From Sphingobacterium athyrii (lineage in GTDB: Bacteria > Bacteroidota > Bacteroidia > Sphingobacteriales > Sphingobacteriaceae): a DNA stretch of 64,000 nucleotides. Under the pieces are notes generated by a model. The model made no database searches. It was not told the origin of the DNA and was given only the letters and a program-made list of their open reading frames with translations. A program made the position numbers and the translations under genes. The stretch covers positions 186,669 through 250,668 of the forward strand of contig NZ_QCXX01000007.1 of NCBI RefSeq assembly GCF_003071065.1. The letters run 5' to 3'. Shown one piece after another: positions 36,116 through 45,851 of the stretch. Positions within the stretch are counted from its first letter, which is position 1, and each line of letters begins with the position of its first letter.

Positions 36116-39100
36116 ATGAAAAAGACAATATTAGCCCTCCTCACCCTATTGGTATTTTCCAATGTGGATACAAAGTCTCAAATAAAACCCACCCGTGAGG
36201 TGCCCAGCTTAAAAATAAAAAATGAGCAAGGTGTAGACGCAGCAAAACTCGTCGACCTAAAAGTAGCAGTCAATATTTTTGGAAATATTGCAAACACATC
36301 AATGACCATGACTTTCGAAAACACGTCAAATCGGGATCTTGAAGGTGAACTTACCTTCCCGATGCCCGAAGGTGTCTCCGTCAGCGGCTATGCCCTGGAT
36401 ATCAACGGAAAACTACGTCAGGCGGTACCTGTGGACAAAAATAAAGGAACCGAAGTTTTTGAAAGTATAGAAACACGACGAGTAGACCCCGGGCTGCTTG
36501 AAAAAGTTGAAGGAAATAATTTCCGGACACGTATCTATCCTTTGCCTTCAAAAGGACGGCGTACCATTCAGATTAGCTATTCCGAGAACCTAACTCCAGA
36601 ATCCGATCAGGCATTATACTATTATTTGCCTTTGAACTATAATTCCATTATTGAAAATGTTGAGCTGAACATCAACGTTTACCAAGGGAATAAAAAGCCG
36701 AGCTTTACTGAACAGCCTGATGGATCCTTGGCATTTGCTGAACAAAACCATAACTATGCTGCCACATTACGCAAGCAACAGTTTAAATCCTCAAAAAATC
36801 TCGCAATTAAACTTCCTTTAAACGAAAACGCCACCTCAGGATTAAAACAATCCAACCAGGATGGCAGTTTTTACTTTCTAGCCAATGCGAAATTGGAAAT
36901 ACCTAAACAGACACAAAAAAAATGGGGCAACAGCCTCGCCATTATTTGGGATCGTTCACTAAGTTCAAAAAATAGAGATCTGGAAAAAGAGTTCAGCCTC
37001 CTGGATCAGTTTTTCAATGAAAATCAGAATATATCAGTGGATCTAGGCTATTTAGATATTCGTTTCAGCAAAGCCCGCACTTTTCAGATTAACAAGGGAA
37101 ACTGGACAGAATTGAAGGATTACCTGAAACAGACTGTTTATGACGGCGGTACCGATTATAGCCAAGTAAAGAGCGGAGTTCTACATGGCGCAAATTATCT
37201 CTTTTTCAGTGACGGACTTTCTACATTTGGCCAGGGCAAAATTGTACTTGACCAGCCTACTTATTGCATTACCTCCTCAACCAGCTCAGACTATGCCAAT
37301 CTCAAACAGATTGCCCAGACTCATTATGGGAAAATGGTCAATTTGACAAATACGACGATCACGCAAGCCTATAACATGCTAAATTCGATCGATCAACTCT
37401 TTTTGGGAATAAAAGAACAATATGCTTTTACCGAAATCTATCCCGAAAAAGGCTCACCTATTCAATCCTATTTCTCTGTTTCGGGACTTGGTAAAAACAG
37501 TGATGCAAAAGAAATCACACTTTTAATTGGTGATGGAACAGACCAAATTAAAGAAATCAAAGTTCCATTAAAGCCTGACAATGGCGAGATTGATCTGCAA
37601 CAGATCTGGGCGCAGAAGAAAATAGAGGCATTGGACATCCAATATGAAGACCACCGTGAAGAGATTGAAGCGATCGGAAAACAGTTTGGCATTGTCACCC
37701 GGAATACAAGTTTAATCGTACTTGAAAATGTGGAAGATTATATACGCTATGCAATTACACCACCAGCAGAACTGCTTCCCGAATTCAATCGACTCAAAAA
37801 AGAAGAACGTATAGAAAAAGAAGAGCGTGTGGCGGATCTATTATCTCAGGCCCAAAGTATCACCGAGCAACTCCAATCTTGGTGGAATACCGACTTTCAG
37901 CAAAAAACGAAATACCCACAACGGGAGCGATCAGGTCGGTCGACTCATACAACTATTGTTGCTCCCCCAATACCGTCTCGTCCTTCGGCAAGCCCATTGG
38001 CTACACCCGCGGTCGTGGAATCCAGATCAGCAGAAGGTGCCACAAACAAGAGCCTGTCTGTGTCCGCCAATTCAAGAGCAGCTAACGCAGCAGTCAGCGC
38101 TCAGGAGGAAATGGTTAGTAAAGATGAACTTATGGAAGCCGTCACAGTAAATGCTGTTCAAGCACTAGAAGAGCGAGTCGCTGGAGTACAAGTAACGAAT
38201 CCCCGCAATCAGGTATCTGGAAAAATAAGTATTCCCGAAATTAAGGAAGACAATACTTACCTAAAGGAGCTTAATCAAGCCAAAGATCCTTACAAAAGCT
38301 ATCTTCAGCTTCGGGATCAGTATATGGGTACACCAACGTTCTATTTTGATGTCGCCAATTTCTTTTTCAAAAGGGGAGATAAACAAAAAGCATTGCTTAT
38401 CCTGAGTGCCATGGCAGACCTGCAAATTGAAAATGCTGACCTTTATAAAACCATTTCATACAAACTCAGGGAATGGGGAGACGTCGACAACGCGTTGTAC
38501 ATAACCGGTAAAGTATTAAAATGGCGACCAATGGATCCACAGAGTCATCGTGACTACGCCTTAGTATTACAGGATAAGGGCCGTTACAACGAAGCCTTGG
38601 AAGAACTTTATGGCATCTTGATACAAAGCTATTCAGCGGAAGCCGCAAATAGAGATGATGGCATTGAAGAAATCCTTGTCATGGAGATCAATAACCTCAT
38701 TAAACTTCAGAAAAACGCAACTGCAAAAGTTGCTGTGGAGAAAAAGCTGATTGCCGACCTACCCGTTGACATGCGCGTAGTCATCAACTGGAATTCCCAA
38801 AACACCGATATCGATCTTTGGGTAACTGATCCAAACGGGGAAAAATGTTTCTACAGCAACCCCGCTACAGCAATTGGGGGTCGTCTTAGTAACGACTTTA
38901 CCGGAGGCTACGGTCCAGAACAATTTTTATTAAAGAAAGCGTTAAAAGGAAAATATAAAATAGAAGTTGATTTCTACAACGATAGTTCGCTGACCTTGGC
39001 CGGTCCCGCTGCTGTTCTGGCAGAAATCTACACCTATTATAGTACTGGGAGACAGGAACGTAAACTCACGACGATTTACCTTGACAGGGATCAGGAGAGA

Positions 39101-39130
39101 AATGTTCTGGTAGGTGAATTTGCCTTTTAA
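36116..39130 (+). CDS. VIT-domain protein with vWA-like, TPR-like and DUF2135 parts
   Basis: A 1004-aa exported protein: signal peptide MKKTILALLTLLVFSNVDTKSQ. Residues about 40-150 form a VIT domain (MTMTFENTSNRDLEGELTFPMPEGVSVSGYAL; TRIYPLPSKGRRTIQISYSE). Then a vWA-like part (SLAIIWDRSLSSKNRDLEKEFS). Residues about 710-900 contain TPR-like helices (LYKTISYKLREWGDVDNALYI). The C-terminus is DUF2135 (NWNSQNTDIDLWVTDPNGEKCFYSN ... YKIEVDFYNDSS). Around residues 680-700, ALEERVAGVQVTNPRNQ resembles a TonB-receptor plug segment. ATG 36116 is chosen over an upstream in-frame ATG because it gives the signal peptide. Role unknown; an adhesion or surface-scaffold function is a guess. Confidence 0.78.
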   Translation: MKKTILALLTLLVFSNVDTKSQIKPTREVPSLKIKNEQGVDAAKLVDLKVAVNIFGNIANTSMTMTFENTSNRDLEGELTFPMPEGVSVSGYALDINGKLRQAVPVDKNKGTEVFESIETRRVDPGLLEKVEGNNFRTRIYPLPSKGRRTIQISYSENLTPESDQALYYYLPLNYNSIIENVELNINVYQGNKKPSFTEQPDGSLAFAEQNHNYAATLRKQQFKSSKNLAIKLPLNENATSGLKQSNQDGSFYFLANAKLEIPKQTQKKWGNSLAIIWDRSLSSKNRDLEKEFSLLDQFFNENQNISVDLGYLDIRFSKARTFQINKGNWTELKDYLKQTVYDGGTDYSQVKSGVLHGANYLFFSDGLSTFGQGKIVLDQPTYCITSSTSSDYANLKQIAQTHYGKMVNLTNTTITQAYNMLNSIDQLFLGIKEQYAFTEIYPEKGSPIQSYFSVSGLGKNSDAKEITLLIGDGTDQIKEIKVPLKPDNGEIDLQQIWAQKKIEALDIQYEDHREEIEAIGKQFGIVTRNTSLIVLENVEDYIRYAITPPAELLPEFNRLKKEERIEKEERVADLLSQAQSITEQLQSWWNTDFQQKTKYPQRERSGRSTHTTIVAPPIPSRPSASPLATPAVVESRSAEGATNKSLSVSANSRAANAAVSAQEEMVSKDELMEAVTVNAVQALEERVAGVQVTNPRNQVSGKISIPEIKEDNTYLKELNQAKDPYKSYLQLRDQYMGTPTFYFDVANFFFKRGDKQKALLILSAMADLQIENADLYKTISYKLREWGDVDNALYITGKVLKWRPMDPQSHRDYALVLQDKGRYNEALEELYGILIQSYSAEAANRDDGIEEILVMEINNLIKLQKNATAKVAVEKKLIADLPVDMRVVINWNSQNTDIDLWVTDPNGEKCFYSNPATAIGGRLSNDFTGGYGPEQFLLKKALKGKYKIEVDFYNDSSLTLAGPAAVLAEIYTYYSTGRQERKLTTIYLDRDQERNVLVGEFAF

Positions 39131-39206
39131 TTTGCCCGACAATTGAATTCTTGGTATGGTGAACAATCAAGGCGAACCACTGTCAGGAACAGGAATGTGT
39201 ACAACA

Positions 39207-39252
39207 AAAGATTACCGGGTTGTCCAAAAAGACAGACTGCCCGGTAATCTTT
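39207..39252. terminator. convergent terminator between VIT protein and EamA transporter
   Basis: 13-bp perfect outer stem (39207-39219 with 39240-39252) plus an inner TGTC/GACA stem; ends in T's on both strands. Confidence 0.8.
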
Positions 39253-40162
39253 AATGTAATTTTCGGATGATAAGATCTTTCTGTCTCTTCTCCAATTTTG
39301 TTTTCACATAAGGGTAGGTAAACACCGCACCTAGAACGATACAAGCTCCGAGATAAAATCCGCCGCTCATGGTTTCTTTCTGTCCAAAGATCAACATGGC
39401 CAAAAGTATTCCATAGACAGGCTCCAAATTCGTCGTCAATGCAACCGTAAAAGCCGATAGCTCTTTCATGACCGCTACCCCCATCACATAGGCAACCGCC
39501 GTACAGACTACCCCCAACAATAAAAGGTAAATCAGATCCTGCTGTCCCAATTTCATCTCAGCATTGAAATCCCCAGTAAAAAACATCAATATACTGATCC
39601 AAAAACATGCACCCAGCATTTCGTAAAATGTGATCAATGTCGGACTCGATTTCTTAACCATCCTTGCATTGGCAATGGAAAATATACTGGCGCAAAAAGC
39701 ACAGCCAAGCCCCGCCAGTAAGCCGACCAAATAATGCGTTTCAAAGGAAAATATGGTATAAATCCCCACGATGATCACCAAACCAACCACAATGTCCAAT
39801 AGCGCGATCCGCTTTTTATTGATAATCGGTTCCAATATTGCCGTAAACAATGTCACCGAAGATAAAGTTACCAACGTGACCGAGACAGTAGAGACTTTGA
39901 TGGAATAGAAAAATAAAACCCAATGTAGACCAACCACGGCCCCCACCATAAAAAACTGAAGAAACTGTTTTTTGGAAACTACTATCGTTTGTTTGGTCAA
40001 CAGGAAATAGGCCAGCAAAGAAATGGAAGCTATCGCCACGCGGTACCAAACCAAATGAATCGCAGAAACAGAAATGAGACTCCCTAGAATCCCCGTAAAT
40101 CCCCAAATCAGGATTGTTAAATGCAGAATTAAGATATTCCGATTTAGATGAATTTTGGACAT
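39251..40162 (-). CDS. EamA-family (DMT) transporter
   Basis: A 303-aa inner-membrane protein of the drug/metabolite transporter superfamily with about ten predicted helices and two EamA halves (IWGFTGILGSLISVSAIHLVWYR at the start, NLEPVYGILLAMLIFGQK in the second). The substrate cannot be told. An open frame extends 11 codons upstream of ATG 40162 but gives a less typical start. The gene is divergent from none of its neighbours and ends in the convergent terminator; expression signals are weak. Confidence 0.85.
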   Translation of the reverse strand: MSKIHLNRNILILHLTILIWGFTGILGSLISVSAIHLVWYRVAIASISLLAYFLLTKQTIVVSKKQFLQFFMVGAVVGLHWVLFFYSIKVSTVSVTLVTLSSVTLFTAILEPIINKKRIALLDIVVGLVIIVGIYTIFSFETHYLVGLLAGLGCAFCASIFSIANARMVKKSSPTLITFYEMLGACFWISILMFFTGDFNAEMKLGQQDLIYLLLLGVVCTAVAYVMGVAVMKELSAFTVALTTNLEPVYGILLAMLIFGQKETMSGGFYLGACIVLGAVFTYPYVKTKLEKRQKDLIIRKLH

Positions 40163-40268
40163 ATTCAATAGAATATAAATTATTTGTAATGGCAATGAAA
40201 AATCACCATGCGCAGCACTTATTTTCCCTTTTTTTGTAAGCTGCTTAAGTTGATGATCGTAATCGGAG

Positions 40269-41348
40269 TTATTTTGGCGCCTTTACAGCCAGATAAATTG
40301 CGACCAATAAAAAAGTCACATTTGGAATCAATACCGCAATTATCGGCGGCAATCCGCCTTTCAGTGAAAACATGGTGGCAAATTGGATAAAAACAATATA
40401 CGTAAAACTTAAGCCGATTCCGACACCAAGACTTAAACCGATCCCACCTCTGACTTTCTTGGAGGAAAGCGCTACCCCCATGAGCGTCAGAACAAATGCT
40501 GAAAATGGGTAAACATAGCGTTTATATTTTTCCAGCAATAAGTCATTCATTACCCCCGTTCCCCTCGTTTCTTCTTTATGGATTCGGATATTGAGTTCTC
40601 GCGTATCCATGGCAGTAAACATATTATCCCTTAACTCAAAATCAGAGGGCTTCATATCCAATGTCGTATCTTTGACTGTCCCTTTGTCCATTCGCTCGCG
40701 TAAGCCATTGATAATACGGTTGGTGTATCCCTCTATTTTCCATTTCGTCGCCACTGAATCCCAAGTAATACGGTCTGCCATCATCTTCTCCTTCAATGTA
40801 TCCCCTTTGAAAATCTCCAGGACGAAACCATAGCCAGTCTTGGTAGCATTGTCAAAATTGTCAATATACACGTAACTGTTTTTATCCAGCTGCATATGTG
40901 TTGATACCCGGGAGTTATCCTTCAACGGTTTCACATAGATATTCTCAAAATCCACCTTCATTTTATTGGTATGCGGAATAATGAATATATTGAATATGAA
41001 AGATACAGCAAAGATTATTGTTGCAGCAATCATATAAGGCCGCAACAAACGGTTGAAACTATAACCCGCACTTAATATCGGGACAATCTCGGTCTGATCC
41101 GCCATTTTCGAAGTGAAAAAGATCACCGCGATGAAGTTAATTAACGGACAGAGAAAATTAAGATAGAATGGAATAAATCCGGCATAATACTCAAAGATAA
41201 TCTTATCCAGTGGTGCTTTGTATTTCAGAAAATCGTCCAATCTTTCGGACACATCAAAGACGACCATAACCACGGTGAATATCGCCATCGTGAACACAAA
41301 TGTTGTCAGGTACTTTTTGATGATGTAACGATCGATTAACGAAAGCAT
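40269..41348 (-). CDS. LptF/LptG-family permease
   Basis: A 359-aa inner-membrane permease of the YjgP/YjgQ family. N-terminal helices with MLSLIDRYIIKKYLTTFVFTMAIFTVVMVVFDVSERLDDFLK, then a hairpin, a periplasmic beta-jellyroll region (FENIYVKPLKDNSRVSTHMQLDKNSYVYIDNF, residues about 130-250) and C-terminal helices. With LptB and the partner permease it extracts LPS from the inner membrane. LptG fits better than LptF by the start and position beside tgt, but this is not certain. Likely part of LPS transport together with the OstA-like gene at 10201. Confidence 0.88.
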   Translation of the reverse strand: MLSLIDRYIIKKYLTTFVFTMAIFTVVMVVFDVSERLDDFLKYKAPLDKIIFEYYAGFIPFYLNFLCPLINFIAVIFFTSKMADQTEIVPILSAGYSFNRLLRPYMIAATIIFAVSFIFNIFIIPHTNKMKVDFENIYVKPLKDNSRVSTHMQLDKNSYVYIDNFDNATKTGYGFVLEIFKGDTLKEKMMADRITWDSVATKWKIEGYTNRIINGLRERMDKGTVKDTTLDMKPSDFELRDNMFTAMDTRELNIRIHKEETRGTGVMNDLLLEKYKRYVYPFSAFVLTLMGVALSSKKVRGGIGLSLGVGIGLSFTYIVFIQFATMFSLKGGLPPIIAVLIPNVTFLLVAIYLAVKAPK

Positions 41349-41450
41349 AGTTTTAGATTTGAGTATTAAGATATGAGATTTGAGACTCTACTTCTGCAAG
41401 CCCCGAGGCTCACATACTTTATCTATGTTTTATTTTTTTATGTGACTCCA

Positions 41451-42581
41451 TTACAAACGTTGATCCAAAATTTTCACCATTTTATTTTTCCAGTCATAGA
41501 ATGTACCGTCTATGATTTTCTCCCGGGCTTGATTGACTAGCCAAAGATAAAAATGTAAATTGTGTAATGAAGCAATTTGTGCACCTAAAATTTCCTGTGA
41601 TTTTATCAGATGCCGTAAATACGCTTTTGAATAGAACTGATCTGCATGTAAGTCGCTTTCTGCTTCAATAGGCGAAAAATCATCCTTCCATTTTTCATTC
41701 TTAATGTTGATGATCCCGTTTTGTGTAAAAAGCATACCATTTCTTGCATTACGCGTTGGCATGACACAGTCGAACATATCAACTCCCAAAGCGATATTTT
41801 CCAGGATATTCACAGGAGTACCTACTCCCATCAAATAACGCGGTTTTTCTTTAGGCAAAATATCACAAACCACTTCGGTCATCGCATACATTTCTTCTGC
41901 CGGTTCACCCACGGACAATCCTCCGATTGCATTTCCGTCCCGGTTAAAGGAGGCTATTGTTTCTGCGGATTTTATTCTTAAGTCTTTGTAAACTGAGCCT
42001 TGTACAATAGGAAATAAGGTCTGATCATATCCGTAAAGTGGATCCGTGCTATCAAAACGATCTACACATCGCTTCAACCAACGGTGAGTCATATCCAATG
42101 AACGACGTGCATAACCATAATCACAAGGGTAAGGCGTACACTCATCAAAGGCCATGATGATATCCGCACCGATAATACGCTGCGTATCCATCACGTTTTC
42201 TGGCGTAAAAAGATGTTTTGAACCATCAATGTGAGAACGGAAAGTTACTCCTTCTTCTTTAATCTTACGCACTTCCGTCAGGGAGTACACCTGATAACCA
42301 CCAGAATCGGTCAAAATCGGACGATCCCAGCCGTTAAACTTATGCAATCCACCAGCTTTATTCAATACGTTCAATCCCGGACGCAAATAAAGATGATAGG
42401 TATTCCCCAAAATAATCTGTGCTTCAATATCATTTTTCAGCTCATGCTGATGAATGGCCTTCACCGTACCGGCGGTGCCAACAGGCATAAAGATGGGAGT
42501 TTGAATGGGACCGTGTGCAGTTTCGACAACACCCGCACGTGCTTTTGATAGTGTATCTTGTGCTTGTAGCGTAAATTTCAT
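41451..42581 (-). CDS. tgt: tRNA-guanine(34) transglycosylase
   Basis: A 376-aa enzyme that exchanges guanine for a queuine precursor at tRNA position 34. Signature DSGGYQVYSL (residues 92-101), nucleophile region MFDCVMPTRNARNG (near 270) and FPIVQGS are intact. The zinc-binding segment, normally CxCxxC...H, reads SPIEAESDLHADQFYSKAYLRHLIKSQE: no Cys is present, only the following His. I recall the same loss in other Bacteroidota enzymes. The start MKFTLQAQDTL at 42581 fits the family. The LPS permease gene lies 102 nt downstream; co-transcription is possible. Confidence 0.95.
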   Translation of the reverse strand: MKFTLQAQDTLSKARAGVVETAHGPIQTPIFMPVGTAGTVKAIHQHELKNDIEAQIILGNTYHLYLRPGLNVLNKAGGLHKFNGWDRPILTDSGGYQVYSLTEVRKIKEEGVTFRSHIDGSKHLFTPENVMDTQRIIGADIIMAFDECTPYPCDYGYARRSLDMTHRWLKRCVDRFDSTDPLYGYDQTLFPIVQGSVYKDLRIKSAETIASFNRDGNAIGGLSVGEPAEEMYAMTEVVCDILPKEKPRYLMGVGTPVNILENIALGVDMFDCVMPTRNARNGMLFTQNGIINIKNEKWKDDFSPIEAESDLHADQFYSKAYLRHLIKSQEILGAQIASLHNLHFYLWLVNQAREKIIDGTFYDWKNKMVKILDQRL

Positions 42582-42813
42582 TAATATTTTCCTCTAAGAC
42601 TAATTTCATTTTAGTAGACAGACTTTCGCATGTATTTTTCCCAATAATATGGGCAAGACTGTTTTCAACAACGGAAATATGGTTCCGCTTACCAGTATGT
42701 TTACGCCCGTCCTTTCCTAAAATATGTTGCAAAAATACTACAAAAAGATTTGCAAACAGGATGTTTCAGGAATAAATTATCATTTTCCTTTATAAAAAGA
42801 TTATGAATGCGCT

Positions 42814-42821
42814 TATCTTTG
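42814..42821 (+). promoter_or_regulatory. -7 promoter box TATCTTTG of the glycosyltransferase gene
   Basis: Perfect TAnnTTTG, 6 nt before ATG 42828. It lies within the longer open frame from ATG 42807, so the later ATG is favoured. Confidence 0.5.
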
Positions 42822-42827
42822 TGGGCT

Positions 42828-43970
42828 ATGCTTGACCTACATGTATTTTTGGCCAATCTTCCATATATTATATTTGGAATATTAGGTCTTTTCCTATTGG
42901 CACAATTATATTACATCTTATTTGTTTACAGCAAATTAAGTAGGTACCAAATTGAAGCTTATCAAGAGGGAACGGATCTCCCGGCAATATCTGTTATTAT
43001 CTGCGCGCACAATGAGCAGGATAATCTGCGTGAATACTTGCCCAGTATCCTTGAGCAAGATTATCCCAATTTTGAGGTTATTGTTGTCAACGATTTTTCA
43101 ACCGACGAAACACCATGGATACTCCAGGAATTTGATGAGCAATATGCCCATTTAAAAATTGTCGATATCAAAGAGCATATCCGATTGAAGCATGGCAAAA
43201 AATTCGCGGTAAGTATGGGGATCAAGGCTTCAAAACATCAGACTTTGGTATTTACCGATGCAGATTGTGCTCCTCAATCTAATCAGTGGTTGAAAGAGGT
43301 TGCATCGGCTTTTAGGCCGGAGACCGAAATCGTATTGGGCTATTCGCCTTATTTTAAAAAAAGAAGCTTACTCAATTTGCTGATTCGGTTTGAAACGAGC
43401 CATACCGCAATGAGCTATTTATCCTATGCGCTCAAAGGAGACGCCTATATGGGCGTTGGCCGAAACATGGCCTACAAAAAAGATCTCTTCTTTCGCAACA
43501 AAGGATTCGCAGCCCACATGCATGTCAAATCCGGTGACGACGATCTTTTTGTCAACCAAAATGCCACCGCAACCAATGTCAATATCGTCCTCGCACCAAG
43601 CGCTATTGTCTACTCGGCTCCCAAAACAACCTGGAAAAGCTATTATAAACAGAAAGCAAGACATTCGGGAGCCTCCACCATTTATAAAAAACGTCACCAG
43701 CGCATGCTGGGTACACAGCTGGTATCCGCGGCATTGTTTTACCTAACCTTGATTGCTGTTGCGATTGCTTTTCCTACGTTCTGGTACGTTCCGCTTACAG
43801 CTTACCTGCTCAGACTATTCGCCCAATGGGCCGTTTTTTCATCTATTTACAGGAAACTCGAAGTGAAAGAACTGATTTGGTGGCTTCCGCTGGTAGACTT
43901 CATCTACTATTTCTATATTTGTATCAATGGTTTGTTCAGCCGAAAAAAGAAAAAAATAAGCTGGAAATAA
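42828..43970 (+). CDS. family 2 glycosyltransferase, membrane-bound
   Basis: A 380-aa GT2 enzyme. N-terminal helix (LPYIIFGILGLFLLAQLYYILF), then the GT-A fold: ISVIICAHNEQDNL (residues about 53-66), VVNDFSTDE, DADCAP (metal site) and the acid-base region SGDDDLFVNQ, with KARHSG in place of the QxxRW motif. C-terminal helices (residues about 300-370) anchor it in the membrane. Likely makes a polysaccharide or glycolipid; acceptor unknown. The start is ATG 42828 (MLDLHVF) rather than 42807, where the promoter box lies. Followed by rsmG at 21 nt, a probable operon. Confidence 0.88.
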   Translation: MLDLHVFLANLPYIIFGILGLFLLAQLYYILFVYSKLSRYQIEAYQEGTDLPAISVIICAHNEQDNLREYLPSILEQDYPNFEVIVVNDFSTDETPWILQEFDEQYAHLKIVDIKEHIRLKHGKKFAVSMGIKASKHQTLVFTDADCAPQSNQWLKEVASAFRPETEIVLGYSPYFKKRSLLNLLIRFETSHTAMSYLSYALKGDAYMGVGRNMAYKKDLFFRNKGFAAHMHVKSGDDDLFVNQNATATNVNIVLAPSAIVYSAPKTTWKSYYKQKARHSGASTIYKKRHQRMLGTQLVSAALFYLTLIAVAIAFPTFWYVPLTAYLLRLFAQWAVFSSIYRKLEVKELIWWLPLVDFIYYFYICINGLFSRKKKKISWK

Positions 43971-43991
43971 TTCACCCCTTTAAAAAATCAC

Positions 43992-44630
43992 ATGTTGAAT
44001 CCTACAGTCGATATCATATACTCCTATTTTCCGAAATTAACGGATATACAAAAAGAACAGTTTGCCAAACTTGCAGACCTCTATACTTTTTGGAATAGTC
44101 AGATCAATGTAATTTCACGTAAGGACATTGATAGCCTATATCTTCATCACGTATTACATTCATTGGGCATCGCCAAATTTGTTCAGGAGTTGACTCCGGG
44201 AACACAGATTTTGGATGTCGGTACCGGCGGTGGATTTCCGGGCATCCCCATGGCGATCCTTTTTCCGGACGTCAAATTCCACTTAGTCGATTCGATCGGA
44301 AAAAAAATCAAGGTAGTCCGTGAAGTCGCCGCGGGATTAGGCCTTAAAAATGTTGAAGCCGACCATATTCGCGCAGAACAATTGGACGACAAATATGATT
44401 TTGTCATCTCGCGGGCAGTAACCAGACTTGGAGAATTCACTCCCTGGATCCGAAACAAATTCGCAAAGAAAGATAAAAACGGAATTCCGAACGGAATTCT
44501 TTATCTAAAAGGTGGTGACCTGAGCGAAGAAATCAAAGAATCCAAACTAAAAGCTGAATTGTACCCGCTCTCGGGCTACTTTAAGGAAGAGTTTTTTGAC
44601 ACAAAATATTTGGTATACGTACCGATGTAA
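43992..44630 (+). CDS. rsmG: 16S rRNA (guanine527-N7)-methyltransferase
   Basis: A 212-aa SAM-dependent methyltransferase that modifies G527 of 16S rRNA. N-terminal helices (FAKLADLYTFWNSQINVISRKD), the SAM loop ILDVGTGGGFPGIPMAI and HLVDSIGKKIKVV, and SRAVTRL are family hallmarks. Normal length. Its stop codon directly abuts the stop of the next, convergent gene at 44631. Confidence 0.96.
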   Translation: MLNPTVDIIYSYFPKLTDIQKEQFAKLADLYTFWNSQINVISRKDIDSLYLHHVLHSLGIAKFVQELTPGTQILDVGTGGGFPGIPMAILFPDVKFHLVDSIGKKIKVVREVAAGLGLKNVEADHIRAEQLDDKYDFVISRAVTRLGEFTPWIRNKFAKKDKNGIPNGILYLKGGDLSEEIKESKLKAELYPLSGYFKEEFFDTKYLVYVPM

Positions 44631-45227
44631 TCAAAGTTTAGCATTATCCATAGGCAGTTGGAGCCGCCTGTGGATAATGGTTACAGAATCCAGGTAATAT
44701 TTTAAGCACTTATTCATATAAGCTATCTTTTCATAGCGATCATTTTCATAAAACCAGGTTAAAGAAGGCTCATAGTATATCCTAAATTTATTCAACGAAT
44801 CTCCCGACAACTTACTGTATTCCTTCGTCAACGCATACCACTCCTCACGAATTAAATCCTGTTGGTAAGTTTTTTCAAACTCACGTTGAAGTTTCCTCGC
44901 ATTCCGCCCTTTTCGGCTGAATTTATTGTAAAGTTTGTTAAGATTGACAGCGATCCCTCCTTGATGTGGCAATGTGACCATATTCTTGGTATCGCCCCAA
45001 AAATAGATAGATTTATATTCTTCTTTTTTTTTGTCCAGTTTCTCCTTGGCCGAAAGGTTTTCACGAATGATCTTAGCCGTATCCAGTTTAAGCGTATCTT
45101 TTCCATTCTTCTTCACGGTATCCTGCAAAATAATCTCTTTAGGTAGCGCAAAGACCTGCCGATCAAAGGCCAAATAGATGCAAAGAGCGATTAAAAATAA
45201 GAAACCAATACGTGCCATATCTATCAT
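44631..45227 (-). CDS. unknown exported protein, 198 aa
   Basis: Not recognised. The N-terminus is a signal or anchor segment (MARIGFLFLIALCIYLAF), followed by a basic/charged body: KEKLDKKKEEYKSIYFWGDTKN, a conserved-looking NKFSRKGRNARKLQREFEKTYQQD helix and YYEPSLTWFYENDRYEKI. It is probably periplasmic or membrane anchored. The ATG at 45227 or the one 3 codons later (MARIG, 45218) may start it. The family seems to be restricted to Bacteroidota, by impression only. Confidence 0.55.
   Translation of the reverse strand: MIDMARIGFLFLIALCIYLAFDRQVFALPKEIILQDTVKKNGKDTLKLDTAKIIRENLSAKEKLDKKKEEYKSIYFWGDTKNMVTLPHQGGIAVNLNKLYNKFSRKGRNARKLQREFEKTYQQDLIREEWYALTKEYSKLSGDSLNKFRIYYEPSLTWFYENDRYEKIAYMNKCLKYYLDSVTIIHRRLQLPMDNAKL
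44642..44679. terminator. convergent hairpin after rsmG, inside the next gene's 3' end
   Basis: 14-bp stem with one mismatch (44642-44655 with 44666-44679), 10-nt loop. It overlaps codons of the convergent unknown gene, so the hairpin would end rsmG transcripts while coding on the other strand. No long T tract. Confidence 0.5.
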
Positions 45228-45295
45228 TGATTATCCTAAAATAATCAACGTCAGATAAGAGCAAAATAATTTTAACGATCTTTAACTTATAAGAA

Positions 45296-45529
45296 TTATT
45301 GGCTAAGCTCTTTTTTGATTTCCTCCCCGATCAGGTTAATCTCTTCATCCATTCCAAACATCGGCAATTCGGTTTCAGGATTTAGTTTTAGCCAAGTGGT
45401 ATCGGTATCCTTTATAATTTTCACATATTCCATTCCATCTTTAAAGATCACATAGGCATCTTCCTCTTCCGGAAAGACAGAATAAATTATATCGCCCAAT
45501 TCTATATCAAAAGGTTCTTTCATTTCCAT
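45296..45529 (-). CDS. unknown acidic 77-aa protein
   Basis: A small acidic protein (MEMKEPFDIELGDIIYSVFPEEEDAYVIFKDGMEYVKI...) with a beta-rich pattern ending in MDEEINLIGEEIKKEL. Cytoplasmic, no motif recognised. It lies 68 nt upstream of the previous gene and divergent from dprA. Confidence 0.55.
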   Translation of the reverse strand: MEMKEPFDIELGDIIYSVFPEEEDAYVIFKDGMEYVKIIKDTDTTWLKLNPETELPMFGMDEEINLIGEEIKKELSQ

Positions 45530-45851
45530 ACTAAAAATATTGTTAATTCAACAAAGCTACCAAATCAAAACATTCTTCCCAAAAACAGCCTCAAATTGTT
45601 CCCCCAAAAGGAACGATTCTGAAATCAAAACGCTCATCTATACGATAGCGCAAATGCGGTTCCAGAACTCAATTTATCAACAATCAATGATCGTGCGATA
45701 CACGACCAGCAATACGATCTCCGAGCTAGGGCTTATCAGTGGAAACAGCACCGCTAATGTTTGCGGAAAATGGCCACAAAATCAAATGATTAATTCTAAT
45801 GAAAAGCGCTACAAGATTTATAATTTTTCACTATATTTAAAGTACCCAATT

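Noticed and set aside
42807..42827. Earlier ATG as glycosyltransferase start
   Set aside because: The -7 box TATCTTTG lies inside it, so the transcript would start after this ATG.
44669..44677. A further exact DnaA box (TGTGGATAA) as a second origin
   Set aside because: Single box inside the hairpin after rsmG and inside a coding region; no cluster.
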